A stretch of 64,000 bases of DNA, from positions 114,839 to 178,838 of the forward strand of contig NZ_AUIK01000027.1 of the NCBI RefSeq assembly GCF_000423665.1, read 5' to 3'. Below the pieces are notes generated by a model. It searched no databases and had not been told where the DNA came from. It worked only from the letters and a program-made list of their open reading frames with translations. Below are positions 16,160 through 25,213 of the stretch, in pieces. Numbering within the stretch: the first letter of the stretch is position 1; every line of letters starts with the position of its first letter. The stretch is from Solirubrobacter soli DSM 22325. GTDB taxonomy: Bacteria; Actinomycetota; Thermoleophilia; Solirubrobacterales; Solirubrobacteraceae. The translations under genes and the position numbers were made by a program.

Positions 16160-17974
16160 ATGCGCGTGCTGCGCATCGGGACGCTCGGCGCGGTGGGTCT
16201 TGCGGCGTGTGCCGCGGCCGTCGCCGTGGGTCAGTCGGGTGGACCCGACAAGGCCGCCGACATCAAGGCGTCGATCGACATCTCCAAGCCGAAGAACATC
16301 ATCCTGTTCATCGGTGACGGCATGGGCGAGCAGGAGGTCACCTCCGGCCGCTACTACGGCAAAGGTGCCGCCGGCCGCCTGAACATGGACGCGCTCAAGC
16401 TGCGCGGCGATGTCACGACCTACAACGTCGGCCCGGCTGCCCAGGCGCCGTATCCGCCCAACTACGTGCCGGACTCCGCGCCGACCGCGAGCGCCTGGTC
16501 GAGCGGCATCAAGACCCTCGACGGCCGCCTCGGCCAGGGCCCGAGCTCGGGCGTCACCGTCCCGGGCCAGAACTTCAAGACCTACATGGAGATCGCGCGC
16601 GACCGCGGCATGGCCACGGGCAACGTGTCCACCGCCGAGATCACCGACGCGACGCCCGCCGGCCCCTCGTCGCACATCTCCCAGCGTGGGTGCCAGGGCC
16701 CGAACGACACGCGCTCCGCGTGCCCGACCGAGACCAAGGCCGCGGGCGGCCTGGGCTCGATCGCCGAGCAGCAGGCCGACGAGAAGTTCGACGTCGTCCT
16801 CGGCGGCGGCCGCGCCCGCTACGCGCAGCCGCTCGATGCCGGTGGCACCAAGAACGTCATCGACTACGCCAAGGAGAAGGGCTACAAGTACGTGGCCACC
16901 AAGGACGAGATGAACGCCGTCACGTCGCTGGGCCAGGGCGAGCGCCTCCTGGGCCTCTTCCACGACTCGAACATGACGACCGAGTTCAACTCGCTGATCG
17001 CCTCCGACACGGGCGCCGGCTCGGCCACCACCAAGTGCACCCCGGCCAACCGCGGCACCGAGCCGTCCTTGAAGGAGATGACCGACAAGGCCATCAAGCT
17101 CCTGCAGGGCAACGCGAAGGGCTTCGTCCTGCAGGTCGAGGGCGCCTCGATCGACAAGCGCGACCACGCCGCCGACGCCTGCGGCCAGATCGGCGAGCTG
17201 CTCGGCATGGACGACGCGATCGGCGTCGCGCAGGAGTTCCAGCGCACGCACCCGGACACGCTGATCGTCGTCAGCGCCGACCACTCGCACACGAGCCAGA
17301 TCATCCCGGTCACCCAGACCCCGCGCGGCGCCTACACGACGCTGCAGACGGTCGACGGCCAGCCGATCCGCATCTCCTACGGCACGGCCCCGGTCGCCGG
17401 CAGCCAGTCCCACACGGGCTCCACGGTCCCGGTCTTCGCCTCCGGCCCGCGCGCCGCGGACGTCGTCGGCACGATCGACCAGACCGAGCTGTTCCCGATC
17501 CTGACCAACACGCAGACGTCGCCCAACGGCGGCTCTGCCCCGGTCATCGTCGGCAGCGACGTCGGCGGCAACGTCCCCGCCACGCTCTCCCTCACGACGG
17601 CTCAGGGGAGCGCCACGTTCGCCCCTTTCGTCCCGGGCGCTGAGAAGGACTACACCGCCTCCCTGGTCACCAACGTGATCTCGTCGGCGGCCAATGCGAC
17701 TCTCAGCGTCGCTGACACCAGCTCCATCGCCACCGGCCATCTCGTCAACGGCTCGTACTCGCTCGTCAAGGCGCTCGAGGCCAAGGTCGGCACCGGCGCC
17801 TACGCGCCCGTCGGCGGCGGCGCCGCGCCGACGACGCTGATCAACTGGACGGGCCCGGTCGCGAACGCGTCCACCACGATCGACTTCAAGCAGTCGATCG
17901 GCGGCACCGAGGCGCTGCGCACGGGCACCTACTCCAAGACGCTCACGCTGACCCTGAGCACGACCGCCCCGTAG
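16160..17974 (+). CDS. Secreted alkaline phosphatase, PhoA family, with C-terminal extra domain
   Basis: 604 aa, preceded by a strong ribosome-binding site (GAGGAGG, ~16147-16153). The N terminus is a Sec signal with a lipobox-like LAAC (Cys17), so it is exported and perhaps lipid-anchored. Metal-ligand motif IILFIGDGMGEQE, the nucleophile segment PDSAPTASAWSSG (Asp-Ser-Ala), VEGASIDKRDHAAD and VVSADHSHT identify the zinc/magnesium alkaline phosphatase fold. About 150 residues after ~450 are rich in Ser/Thr/Ala with beta periodicity (Ig-like or wall-contact domain). It likely releases phosphate from organic esters outside the membrane. A bidirectional hairpin follows the stop. Confidence 0.92.
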   Translation: MRVLRIGTLGAVGLAACAAAVAVGQSGGPDKAADIKASIDISKPKNIILFIGDGMGEQEVTSGRYYGKGAAGRLNMDALKLRGDVTTYNVGPAAQAPYPPNYVPDSAPTASAWSSGIKTLDGRLGQGPSSGVTVPGQNFKTYMEIARDRGMATGNVSTAEITDATPAGPSSHISQRGCQGPNDTRSACPTETKAAGGLGSIAEQQADEKFDVVLGGGRARYAQPLDAGGTKNVIDYAKEKGYKYVATKDEMNAVTSLGQGERLLGLFHDSNMTTEFNSLIASDTGAGSATTKCTPANRGTEPSLKEMTDKAIKLLQGNAKGFVLQVEGASIDKRDHAADACGQIGELLGMDDAIGVAQEFQRTHPDTLIVVSADHSHTSQIIPVTQTPRGAYTTLQTVDGQPIRISYGTAPVAGSQSHTGSTVPVFASGPRAADVVGTIDQTELFPILTNTQTSPNGGSAPVIVGSDVGGNVPATLSLTTAQGSATFAPFVPGAEKDYTASLVTNVISSAANATLSVADTSSIATGHLVNGSYSLVKALEAKVGTGAYAPVGGGAAPTTLINWTGPVANASTTIDFKQSIGGTEALRTGTYSKTLTLTLSTTAP

Positions 17975-17982
17975 GCGCGTCT

Positions 17983-18012
17983 CGCCGCGCCGCCCTCCGG
18001 GGTGGCGCGGCG
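17983..18012. terminator. Shared hairpin between convergent phosphatase and radical SAM genes
   Basis: Arms CGCCGCGCC (17983-17991) and GGCGCGGCG (18004-18012) pair perfectly around a 12-nt loop. The repeat fills the gap between the two convergent stops, so it can end transcription from both sides. There is no U-tract. Confidence 0.6.
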
Positions 18013-19047
18013 TCAAAACAGGCTCCCCTGAACGACGCGCGCGGCACGCGCCGGCGCCGGCCCCTCGGGGCGGCGCGCGGCGTTGCCGCGGTGCGGGAAG
18101 CGGCTCGGGTACGTGCGCAGCGCCCACGGCGCCCCGGCGGCGAGCTCGATCTTGCGCTTGTCCGCCGGGGACACGTAGGCGCCCTTGGCGTACAGGCGCT
18201 CGTAGCGCGGCACGAGGTCCGGCCGGTGCTCGCGCAGCCAGTCGAAGTAGATGTCGCGGACGGCGCCGCGCAGGAACAGGGTCTGGCCGCCGATATAGGT
18301 CGCGTTCGCCTCGGTCGCCGCGTCGACGATCGCCTCGACCTGGTCGGGCGCGTCGTTGACGCCCGGCATCAGCGGCGCGATCAGGACGCCGCACGGAATG
18401 CCGGCCTCGTTGAGCGTGGCGACCGCGTCCAGGCGCGCCTTGGGATTGGGCGTGTGCGGCTCCGTGGCGCGCCAGGCCTTCTCGTCGAGCGTCGGGACCG
18501 ACATGCACGCACTGACGTCGGTCACCGCGGCGATCTCCTGCAGCAGGTCCAGATCGCGCAGCAGCAGCGGCGACTTGGTCAGGATCGAGCACGGGTTGCG
18601 GAAGTCGCGCATCACCTCCCAGATGCCGCGCATGAGCTTGTAGCGGCCCTCGACCCACTGGTACGGGTCGGTGTTCGTTCCCAGCGCGATCGAGGCGCCA
18701 CGCCACGAGGGGCGCGCGAGCTCCTTGCGCAGCACCTCGGGCACGTTGACCTTGACGATGATCTCGCGCTCGAAGTCCCGCCCCGCGTTGAGTTCCAGGT
18801 ACTCGTGCGTCGGCCGCGCGAAGCAGTACACGCACGCGTGCGTGCAGCCGCGGTACGGGTTGATCGTCCACTCGAACGGGACCCGGCTCGTCCCCAGCGG
18901 GACGTGGTTGAGCGCCGACTTCGTCCGGACCTCGTGGAAGCGCATGTTTAGCGCCTCTGGCGCGTCGAAGCGCCGCACCACGGTGTCCCCCATCCCTGGC
19001 AGCCGGCCCTCGTCATCCGAACCTATGTTCTGCGATTCCCAGCGCAT
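18013..19047 (-). CDS. Rv2578c-family radical SAM protein
   Basis: 344 aa from ATG 19047 (MRWESQN). The radical SAM cluster motif CTHACVYC lies in NPYRGCTHACVYCFARPTHE, the spore-photoproduct-lyase-like subgroup. It is followed by ALGTNTDPYQWVE, LTKSPLLLRD and SVPTLDEKAWRATEPHTPNP. The Mycobacterium tuberculosis Rv2578c family has the same layout and an N terminus of the same MRW type. Two LexA-like boxes lie at and just inside the 5' end, so it is probably damage-inducible. The reaction is unknown; DNA-lesion repair is a reasonable guess, not shown. The 12-codon longer ATG start at 19083 is unlikely, because it would cover the second box. Confidence 0.85.
   Translation of the reverse strand: MRWESQNIGSDDEGRLPGMGDTVVRRFDAPEALNMRFHEVRTKSALNHVPLGTSRVPFEWTINPYRGCTHACVYCFARPTHEYLELNAGRDFEREIIVKVNVPEVLRKELARPSWRGASIALGTNTDPYQWVEGRYKLMRGIWEVMRDFRNPCSILTKSPLLLRDLDLLQEIAAVTDVSACMSVPTLDEKAWRATEPHTPNPKARLDAVATLNEAGIPCGVLIAPLMPGVNDAPDQVEAIVDAATEANATYIGGQTLFLRGAVRDIYFDWLREHRPDLVPRYERLYAKGAYVSPADKRKIELAAGAPWALRTYPSRFPHRGNAARRPEGPAPARAARVVQGSLF
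19018..19031. promoter_or_regulatory. LexA/SOS-like box 1
   Basis: CGAAC-CTAT-GTTCT: nine of ten positions of the actinobacterial SOS palindrome CGAAC-N4-GTTCG. Its centre is 31 bp from box 2, about three helical turns. It falls within codons 6-10 of the radical SAM gene if the ATG at 19047 is the start. Confidence 0.55.
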
Positions 19048-19048
19048 A

Positions 19049-19062
19049 CGAACACATGTTCG
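19049..19062. promoter_or_regulatory. LexA/SOS box 2 (perfect)
   Basis: CGAAC-ACAT-GTTCG: a perfect CGAAC-N4-GTTCG palindrome directly before the ATG of the radical SAM gene. It predicts LexA repression and induction by DNA damage. Confidence 0.75.
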
Positions 19063-19228
19063 CACGGTGGCCAGACGGAACAACAGAACTCGACCATTTG
19101 GCGGTGTATTCCGGTCGACCGGTCAGGGATACTCAGCGGGCGCCCACGCCACCGGCGGAGACGTTCACTCCCATCTTCCACGCGGCGGCGTGGGCGCACG
19201 ACTGGTCGCCGCAGCGTGCTTCTTTACG
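19063..19228. other. Intergenic region between radical SAM gene and miaB
   Basis: This stretch is of lower GC than its neighbours. A plus-strand frame from ATG 19056 stays open, but its translation resembles no family and continues antisense into miaB, so I do not call a gene. It should contain the promoter of the radical SAM gene on its right-hand side and the miaB 3' end hairpin on its left. Confidence 0.4.
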
Positions 19229-19250
19229 TCAAGCGACGCGTGAAAGAAGC
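19218..19250. terminator. Hairpin over the miaB stop codon
   Basis: Outer arms GCTTCTTT (19218-19225) and AAAGAAGC (19243-19250) are perfect, with a second short pairing inside (ACGTC/GACG). The structure straddles the miaB TGA (19231-19229). It is a likely 3' stabiliser or terminator. Confidence 0.5.
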
Positions 19251-20548
19251 GATTCGCTGCCGCTGAGCGTCTGGCTCGTGGCTGATGCGATCTCGACCGG
19301 CACGATGTCGCCGGCCGACGCGAGGCCGTCGAAGTTGACGACCTTGTTGTGCGTCGTGCGGCCGCGCAGGCGCGACGGATCGTGCCGGGAATGGCCTTCG
19401 ACGAGCACGTCGAGCGTCCGGCCGACGAAGCGCTGGGCGCGCTCGCGAGCGCGGCGCTGGACGACCTCGACGAGGCGCTCCATGCGCTCGACCTGGACCT
19501 CGTGGTCGATGAACTCCTCGACGAACTCGGCCGCCTCGGTGTCCCGCCGCGGCGAGTAGATGAACGTGAACGCGCCGTCGAAGCCGACCTCCTCGACGAC
19601 CTCGAGGGTCTCGGCGAACTCCGCCTCGGTCTCCCCCGGGAAGCCGACGATGATGTCGGTCGTGATCGCGCAGTCCGGCACGTGCTCGCGGATCAGGGCG
19701 ACGCGGTCCATGAAGCGCCGGCGGTCGTACGTGCGGCGCATCGCCTTCAGCACGCGGCTGGAGCCCGCCTGCAGCGGCAGGTGGATGTGCTGGCAGACCG
19801 AGGCGAGCTCCGCGTGGGCGAGGATCACGTCCTCGGTCATGTGTGCCGGGTGCGGGCTGGTGTAGCGGACGCGGTCGATGCCGTCGATCGCGTCGACGGC
19901 CTGCAGCAGCTCGCTGAACCTGCGCGGCCGCGGGCGCAGGCGCGTGCCATAGGAATTGACGTTCTGGCCGAGCAGCGTGACCTCGCGGACGCCGTCGGCG
20001 GCCAGGGCGCGCACCTCGTCCACGAGCTCCTCGAACGGGCGCGACACCTCGCGCCCGCGGGTGCTCGGCACGATGCAGTAGGAGCACTTCATGTTGCAGC
20101 CGGCGCTGATCTGCACCCAGCCGTGGACGTTGCGCGCCCGCTTGCCCGGCAGGTGGCCGGTGAAGCCCTCGAACTCGAAGAAGCCCTGCGCCGTGAGCGA
20201 GTCGCTGGTCAGGAACTCGGCCAGCTTGTGCACCTGGCCGGGTCCGAAGGCCACGTCGACGAACGGGTAGTCGCGGAACACCTGGTCCTTCACCGACTGC
20301 GCCCAGCAGCCGCCGACCCCGATCACCCGCTCGGGGTCGCGCCGCTTCAAGGCACGCGCCTCGTACAGGTGCGACACGAAGCGCTCGTCGGCCTTCTCGC
20401 GGATCGAGCACGTGTTGAAGAGGATCAGGTCCGCTTCCGCGCGCTCGGGTACCTCGGAATACCCGAGCGACTCGAGCATGCCCTTCATGCGCTCGGAGTC
20501 GTGCTCGTTCATCTGGCACCCGAAGGTGGTCACGTGGAAGCGCTTCAT
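19229..20548 (-). CDS. miaB: tRNA-2-methylthio-N6-dimethylallyladenosine synthase MiaB
   Basis: 439 aa, full length for the family. It adds the 2-methylthio group to i6A37 of tRNA, the product of MiaA. It has the N-terminal UPF0004 domain with cluster cysteines (FHVTTFGCQMNEHDSERM and CSIREKA), a radical SAM core with CNMKCSYCIVPSTRG, the HIHLPLQAGSSRVLKAMRR segment, and a C-terminal TRAM domain (~375-435). It lies 5 bp downstream of rny on the same strand, so tRNA modification and mRNA decay genes share a transcript. Confidence 0.96.
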   Translation of the reverse strand: MKRFHVTTFGCQMNEHDSERMKGMLESLGYSEVPERAEADLILFNTCSIREKADERFVSHLYEARALKRRDPERVIGVGGCWAQSVKDQVFRDYPFVDVAFGPGQVHKLAEFLTSDSLTAQGFFEFEGFTGHLPGKRARNVHGWVQISAGCNMKCSYCIVPSTRGREVSRPFEELVDEVRALAADGVREVTLLGQNVNSYGTRLRPRPRRFSELLQAVDAIDGIDRVRYTSPHPAHMTEDVILAHAELASVCQHIHLPLQAGSSRVLKAMRRTYDRRRFMDRVALIREHVPDCAITTDIIVGFPGETEAEFAETLEVVEEVGFDGAFTFIYSPRRDTEAAEFVEEFIDHEVQVERMERLVEVVQRRARERAQRFVGRTLDVLVEGHSRHDPSRLRGRTTHNKVVNFDGLASAGDIVPVEIASATSQTLSGSESLLSRVA

Positions 20549-20553
20549 CTGAG

Positions 20554-22011
20554 CTAACGAGCGTAGTCGGTGGCGCGCGACTCCCTGATCACGGTGACCT
20601 TGATCTGGCCCGGGTACTCGAGCTCCTGCTCGATCTCGCGGGCGATCTCGTGGCTGAGCAGCACGGCGCCGTCGTCGTCGAGCGTGCCGGGCATGACCAT
20701 CACGCGGATCTCGCGGCCCGCCTGCATCGCGTAGACCTTGTCGACGCCGTCGTGGCGCGTGGCGATCTGCTCGAGGTCTCGCAGGCGCTTGACGTATTGC
20801 TCCAGCGACTCACCGCGAGCGCCCGGGCGGGCCCCGGAGAGCGCGTCGGCGGACTGGACGATCACGGCTTCGACGGTCTGCGGCTCGACCTCGTTGTGGT
20901 GGGCCTCCATCGCGTGCGCGACGGCCTCGGACTCGCCATGGCGGCGCGCCAGGTCGCCGCCGACGAGCGCGTGCGGGCCCTCGACCTCGTGCGAGACGGC
21001 CTTGCCGATGTCGTGCAGCAGCGCGGCGCGGCGGGCGGTCTTGGGGCTCGCGCCCAGCTCCTCGGCCATCATCGCGGCGAGGTGCGCGCACTCGATGCTG
21101 TGCGCGAGCACGTTCTGGCCGTAGCTGGTGCGGTACTTGAGGCGGCCGAGGATGCGGATGAGCTCGGCGTCGAGGCCCTGGACGTTGGCGTCGAGCGCGG
21201 CCTGCTCGCCCGACTCGATGATGTGGTTCTCGAGCTCGGACTTGGCTTGGTAGTAGGTCTCCTCGATGCGGGCCGGGTGGATACGGCCGTCGGAGAGCAG
21301 CTTCTCCAGCGTCATCCGGGCGATCTCGCGACGGACGCCGTCGAAGCCCGACAGGATCACGGCGTTGGGGGTGTCGTCGATGATGAAGTCGACCCCCGTG
21401 AGGTGCTCGAGGGCGCGGATGTTGCGGCCCTCGCGGCCGATGATGCGGCCCTTCATGTCATCCGCGGGCAGCTGGACGACGGACACGGTCGTCTCCGCCG
21501 CGTGGCCGGCGGCGAGCCGCTGCATGACGACGGCGAGGATGTTGCGGACGCGGCGGTCGGCGTCGCGCTTGGTCTCCTCCTCGATCTGGCGCACGAGCCG
21601 GGCGCTGTCGTGCCGGATCTGGTCCTCGAGCTCCTTGAGCAGCAGATGCTTGGCCTGGCTGGCGCTGAGGCCGGAGACGCGCTCCAGGGCGCGCACGTGA
21701 CGCTCGTGGGCCGCGCCGGCCTCCTCCAGCCGCTGGTCGAGCCGCGCCTCGCGCTCGTCGAGCTCTGCGCTGCGCGCGTCGATAGCGACCTCGCGTGAGA
21801 CCAGCCGTTCCTCCAAGCGGCCGATCTCCTGACGGCGCGCGAGCGCGTCGTCGGTTTCCTTCTTCGCCGCCTCCTTGGCCGGCGTATGCGCGGGCCGGGC
21901 GCTCGACGGTGCCGTGCCGGCGGCCACGAGCCCGGGGGCCCGCTTCACCAGCAGCAACGCCGCGATCACCAGGCCGGCCGCGAGCACGGCCGCCGCGATC
22001 ACAGTTTCCAT
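20554..22011 (-). CDS. rny: Ribonuclease Y
   Basis: 485 aa. This membrane-anchored endoribonuclease initiates mRNA decay. It has one N-terminal transmembrane helix (METVIAAAVLAAGLVIAALL), a long charged coiled coil (~45-175; REARLDQRLEEAGAAHE), a KH RNA-binding domain (IIGREGRNIRALE), and an HD domain with the metal motif ALLHDIGKAVSHEVEG and ...HGE.VAHAMEAHHNEVEP. Length and order are canonical. The region before the gene looks like a long transcribed leader. Confidence 0.96.
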   Translation of the reverse strand: METVIAAAVLAAGLVIAALLLVKRAPGLVAAGTAPSSARPAHTPAKEAAKKETDDALARRQEIGRLEERLVSREVAIDARSAELDEREARLDQRLEEAGAAHERHVRALERVSGLSASQAKHLLLKELEDQIRHDSARLVRQIEEETKRDADRRVRNILAVVMQRLAAGHAAETTVSVVQLPADDMKGRIIGREGRNIRALEHLTGVDFIIDDTPNAVILSGFDGVRREIARMTLEKLLSDGRIHPARIEETYYQAKSELENHIIESGEQAALDANVQGLDAELIRILGRLKYRTSYGQNVLAHSIECAHLAAMMAEELGASPKTARRAALLHDIGKAVSHEVEGPHALVGGDLARRHGESEAVAHAMEAHHNEVEPQTVEAVIVQSADALSGARPGARGESLEQYVKRLRDLEQIATRHDGVDKVYAMQAGREIRVMVMPGTLDDDGAVLLSHEIAREIEQELEYPGQIKVTVIRESRATDYAR

Positions 22012-22131
22012 TGTCCGTGTCCTCTCTCCGAACGCCGCCCTGCAGGGCGCGGCGAGATCCGATGCTTCTTGTCTATGAGGCGGCAGATCGAGTCACGCCC
22101 GGATGTCCGGAGCGAGGGATCGAGCATGGAA

Positions 22132-22155
22132 GGCGGCCTTTGGAAGTAGGCCGCC
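22132..22155. terminator. Perfect hairpin in the rny leader
   Basis: Arms GGCGGCCT (22132-22139) and AGGCCGCC (22148-22155) with an 8-nt loop. It is either the terminator of the upstream CbrC-like gene or an attenuator-like element in the rny leader. There is no U-tract on either side. Confidence 0.45.
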
Positions 22156-22267
22156 GCGTCAGTAGGCGGCTAGATGTGTGTTCGAAGGGTCCGAGCGGGG
22201 CTCGGTGGGCGTTCTCGCCCGGGGATATGCGTTGTGGCCGTCATTGCTGAAGCTGCTGGATGTCGCT

Positions 22268-22296
22268 CTTAAATGGGGGATTTGCTGCTGTTTCAA
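22268..22296 (-). promoter_or_regulatory. Candidate sigma-70-type promoter for rny
   Basis: Minus-strand TTGAAA (22296-22291), a 17-bp spacer, and TTTAAG (22273-22268). This is an unusually good -35/-10 pair for such a GC-rich sequence. It lies about 250 bp upstream of the rny start. Confidence 0.5.
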
Positions 22297-22372
22297 TGGG
22301 TCCGATGTGACCCGGTCTGTCGCTGCGCCGGATCGTAGTACCGGAAGGTGCGGCCTGCAACGCACTGGCGAT

Positions 22373-22858
22373 TTACGGAGTGTCCGTGTAGGCCAGTCCG
22401 GTGCCGCAATGGCGGCAGCGGAAGCGGTACGCGGTCTCCCCCGCGGCCTCGCTGGTGCCCACGAAGGCGGCGCCGTCGCCGCAGTGGTACAGCCAGTGCT
22501 CCTGCTGGTGGCCGTTGAAGCCCGGCGTGCGCTCGGCGATCTCGTCGAGCACGCCCCCCGGCACCGTGTCCGGGACGTCATCGCCCACGTCCGTGAACTC
22601 GATCCGCATCCGCAGCGCCGCCGAGCCGTCGGCGATGCACCACGGGCACAGCGGGCCCTCGACGAAGTCGTCGGCGGCGAACACCGGTCCGGTGTAGACG
22701 AAGCCGTAGCGGTGGCCACAGAGCGCGCACGGCAGTGCTGACTCCATGACCGAGCCGGTCTTCAGCGGGTCCGGGTGGTACGGGAACTCCGGGAACGGCG
22801 GCGCCGCCTCAAGCGCCGGCGGTTCCTCTTCCTTGGATTTGCGAGACCACAGCGCCAT
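22373..22858 (-). CDS. CbrC family protein (UPF0167)
   Basis: 161 aa. The family signature is clear: FPEFPYHPDPLKTGSV, a cysteine pair CALCGH, the block GPLCPWCIADGSAA, RTPGFNGHQQEHWLYHCGD, and a C-terminal CRHCG. The paired CxxC motifs suggest metal binding. In E. coli a member (cbrC/yieJ) has been linked to colicin E2 tolerance; the biochemical role is unknown. It stands alone, 107 bp from recX. Confidence 0.85.
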   Translation of the reverse strand: MALWSRKSKEEEPPALEAAPPFPEFPYHPDPLKTGSVMESALPCALCGHRYGFVYTGPVFAADDFVEGPLCPWCIADGSAALRMRIEFTDVGDDVPDTVPGGVLDEIAERTPGFNGHQQEHWLYHCGDGAAFVGTSEAAGETAYRFRCRHCGTGLAYTDTP

Positions 22859-22965
22859 GCACGAATCGTTTCAGGGCCGGTTCCGCCGGCGCAAGGGTGT
22901 CGTCGGCGCGGCGACGTGCGTTACGACACTCCCGCTGAGCGAGAGCCGCGTCACACACGTCCGGG

Positions 22966-23496
22966 TCAGTCCTCGAGGGCGGCGTGGGCGTGGCGGCGCA
23001 GCGCGTCGTGGGCGAGGTCGAGGTCGTAGCCCTTGCGGACGAGGAAGCCGAGCGCGCGCTCGCAGTCACGCGGCGTCTCGGGCGGGACCGGAAAGCGGCG
23101 CGCGAGCAGCGCGCACGCGGCGCCGAGCTCGTCGTGCTCGCTCTCGCCGACGGCATCGCGAATGAGGTGCCGGTCGACGCCCAGCTCGAGCAGACGCCGT
23201 TCGATGCGGTCGTTGCCCCACTGGTCGAGGTTGCGGCGGTCCTCGGCGAAGCGGCGGGCGAACGCGGCGTCGTCGAGATAGCCGCCCTCGAGCAGCGCGG
23301 CGATGACCTCCTCGACGAGCGCAGGGTCAGTGCGCTTCTTGACGAAGTTCTGCCGCACCTCGGCCTCGGTGCGGTCGCGGTGCGCGAGGAACCGCCATGC
23401 GATGTCGAACGCCTTCTGGCGCTCGAGCTCGTCGCCGGCGCCGAACGGACTCGCCGCGGCGAGCTCCCCGGGTGCGGGCCGATCGACCCCGCTCAT
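22966..23496 (-). CDS. recX: RecX regulatory protein
   Basis: 176 aa from ATG 23496 (MSGVDRPAP); the longer start would add an arginine-rich segment. RecX binds RecA filaments and inhibits or reverses their extension. It has the tandem three-helix repeats of the family: KAFDIAWRFLAHRDRTEAEVRQNF, then VIAALLEGGYLDDAAFARRFAEDRRN and RIERRLLELGVDRHLI. It lies downstream of recA as usual, but is separated from it by 568 bp holding a hairpin and a 36-bp repeat array rather than overlapping it. Confidence 0.9.
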   Translation of the reverse strand: MSGVDRPAPGELAAASPFGAGDELERQKAFDIAWRFLAHRDRTEAEVRQNFVKKRTDPALVEEVIAALLEGGYLDDAAFARRFAEDRRNLDQWGNDRIERRLLELGVDRHLIRDAVGESEHDELGAACALLARRFPVPPETPRDCERALGFLVRKGYDLDLAHDALRRHAHAALED

Positions 23497-23688
23497 CGGG
23501 CGCGCTCCGGCGTGGGCTGCGGCCGGGGCCCGGTCAGCGACCACGCGGGACCGCCGATCACCGCCAGCGCCCACACGACCGCCCGCCGACCGAGGCACCG
23601 CACGGGCGGCGTGAGCGCGACACCGGGGGGTGATCCCGCTGAGTTGCCTGACGCGAAAGTCCTCGGGTACACCCCCCGACCTCCGTGA

Positions 23689-23940
23689 CCCGTGGCCGCG
23701 CGGAGAGACACGGCCGGGGCGGACGGCGCGGCCGCGCGGAGAGGCGCGGCCGGGGCGGACGGCGCGGCCGCGCGGAGAGGCGCGGCCGGATCGGACGGCG
23801 CGGCCGCGCGGAGAGGCGCGGCCGGATCGGACGGCGCGGCCGCGCGGAGAGACACGGCCGGATCGGACGGCGCGGCCGCGCGGAGAGACACGGCCGGATC
23901 GGACGGCGCGGCCGCGCGGAGAGACGCGGCCGGGGCGGGT
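23689..23940. repeat. 36-bp tandem repeat array (7 copies)
   Basis: The block starting CGGAGAG recurs at 23701, 23737, 23773, 23809, 23845, 23881 and 23917, exactly 36 bp apart; the last copy is partial. Copies differ at a few fixed positions (GACAC or GGCGC; GGGGCGG or GGATCGG). Every junction carries the palindrome GCGCGGCCGCGC. Because the period is a multiple of three, all plus frames stay open across it. Confidence 0.95.
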
Positions 23941-24010
23941 GCGTCCGCCGCTGCGAGCGGCGCGGGTGGGTCGGGCGCGCCGGGCCCGTGGGGCGCGGCG
24001 GGCTGAGGGT

Positions 24011-24033
24011 GCCCGGCGGCGTCGCCGCCGGGC
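24011..24033. terminator. recA downstream hairpin
   Basis: GCCCGGCGGC (24011-24020) and GCCGCCGGGC (24024-24033) pair perfectly around a 3-nt loop, starting 31 nt after the recA stop. It is a probable terminator without a U-tract. Confidence 0.6.
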
Positions 24034-24064
24034 GGGTGGTCGTCAGGGCGGTGGGGCACCGCGG

Positions 24065-25135
<1,071 letters not shown>

Positions 25136-25167
25136 GGACTGCACGCTAGGGCCTGGATCGGACGGAG

Positions 25168-25181
25168 CGAACGTATGTGCG
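25168..25181. promoter_or_regulatory. LexA/SOS-like box upstream of recA
   Basis: CGAAC-GTAT-GTGCG matches the CGAAC-N4-GTTCG consensus with one mismatch, 33 bp before the recA ATG, the expected place for LexA control. Confidence 0.6.
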
Positions 25182-25213
25182 CCTTTTGGCACACATTTGG
25201 TGCAGTTCCGTGA

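Larger units (their letters stand above)
22012..22372 (-). other. rny upstream region: long presumed 5' leader
   Basis: 361 bp with no supported gene; the ORFs crossing it have no protein-like sequence. On the minus strand I see a sigma-70-like promoter (22296-22268), then about 250 nt of leader containing a perfect 8-bp hairpin (22132-22155), then the rny ATG. No known riboswitch or 6S-like structure was recognised. It could be an autoregulatory leader, as in E. coli rne, or a separate small RNA ending at the hairpin. Confidence 0.4.
23497..24064. other. recA-recX intergenic region
   Basis: 568 bp without a supported gene. In transcription order it holds the recA hairpin (24033-24011), the 36-bp tandem array (about 23940-23689), then about 190 bp before recX. 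That last part contains a 9-bp inverted repeat, CGGGGGGTG (23624-23632) and CACCCCCCG (23670-23678), around a somewhat AT-richer 37-bp centre where a recX promoter could sit. All reading frames through the array are artefacts of its GC content. Confidence 0.5.

Noticed and set aside
19056..19559. Plus-strand frame starting inside LexA box 2, possible SOS-induced gene
   Set aside because: The translation shows no family features and two thirds of it is antisense to miaB.
23689..23940. A 36-bp repeat period reminiscent of a CRISPR array (also at 63592-63815)
   Set aside because: The copies are contiguous, with no unique spacers between them, and no cas genes are nearby. They are tandem minisatellites.
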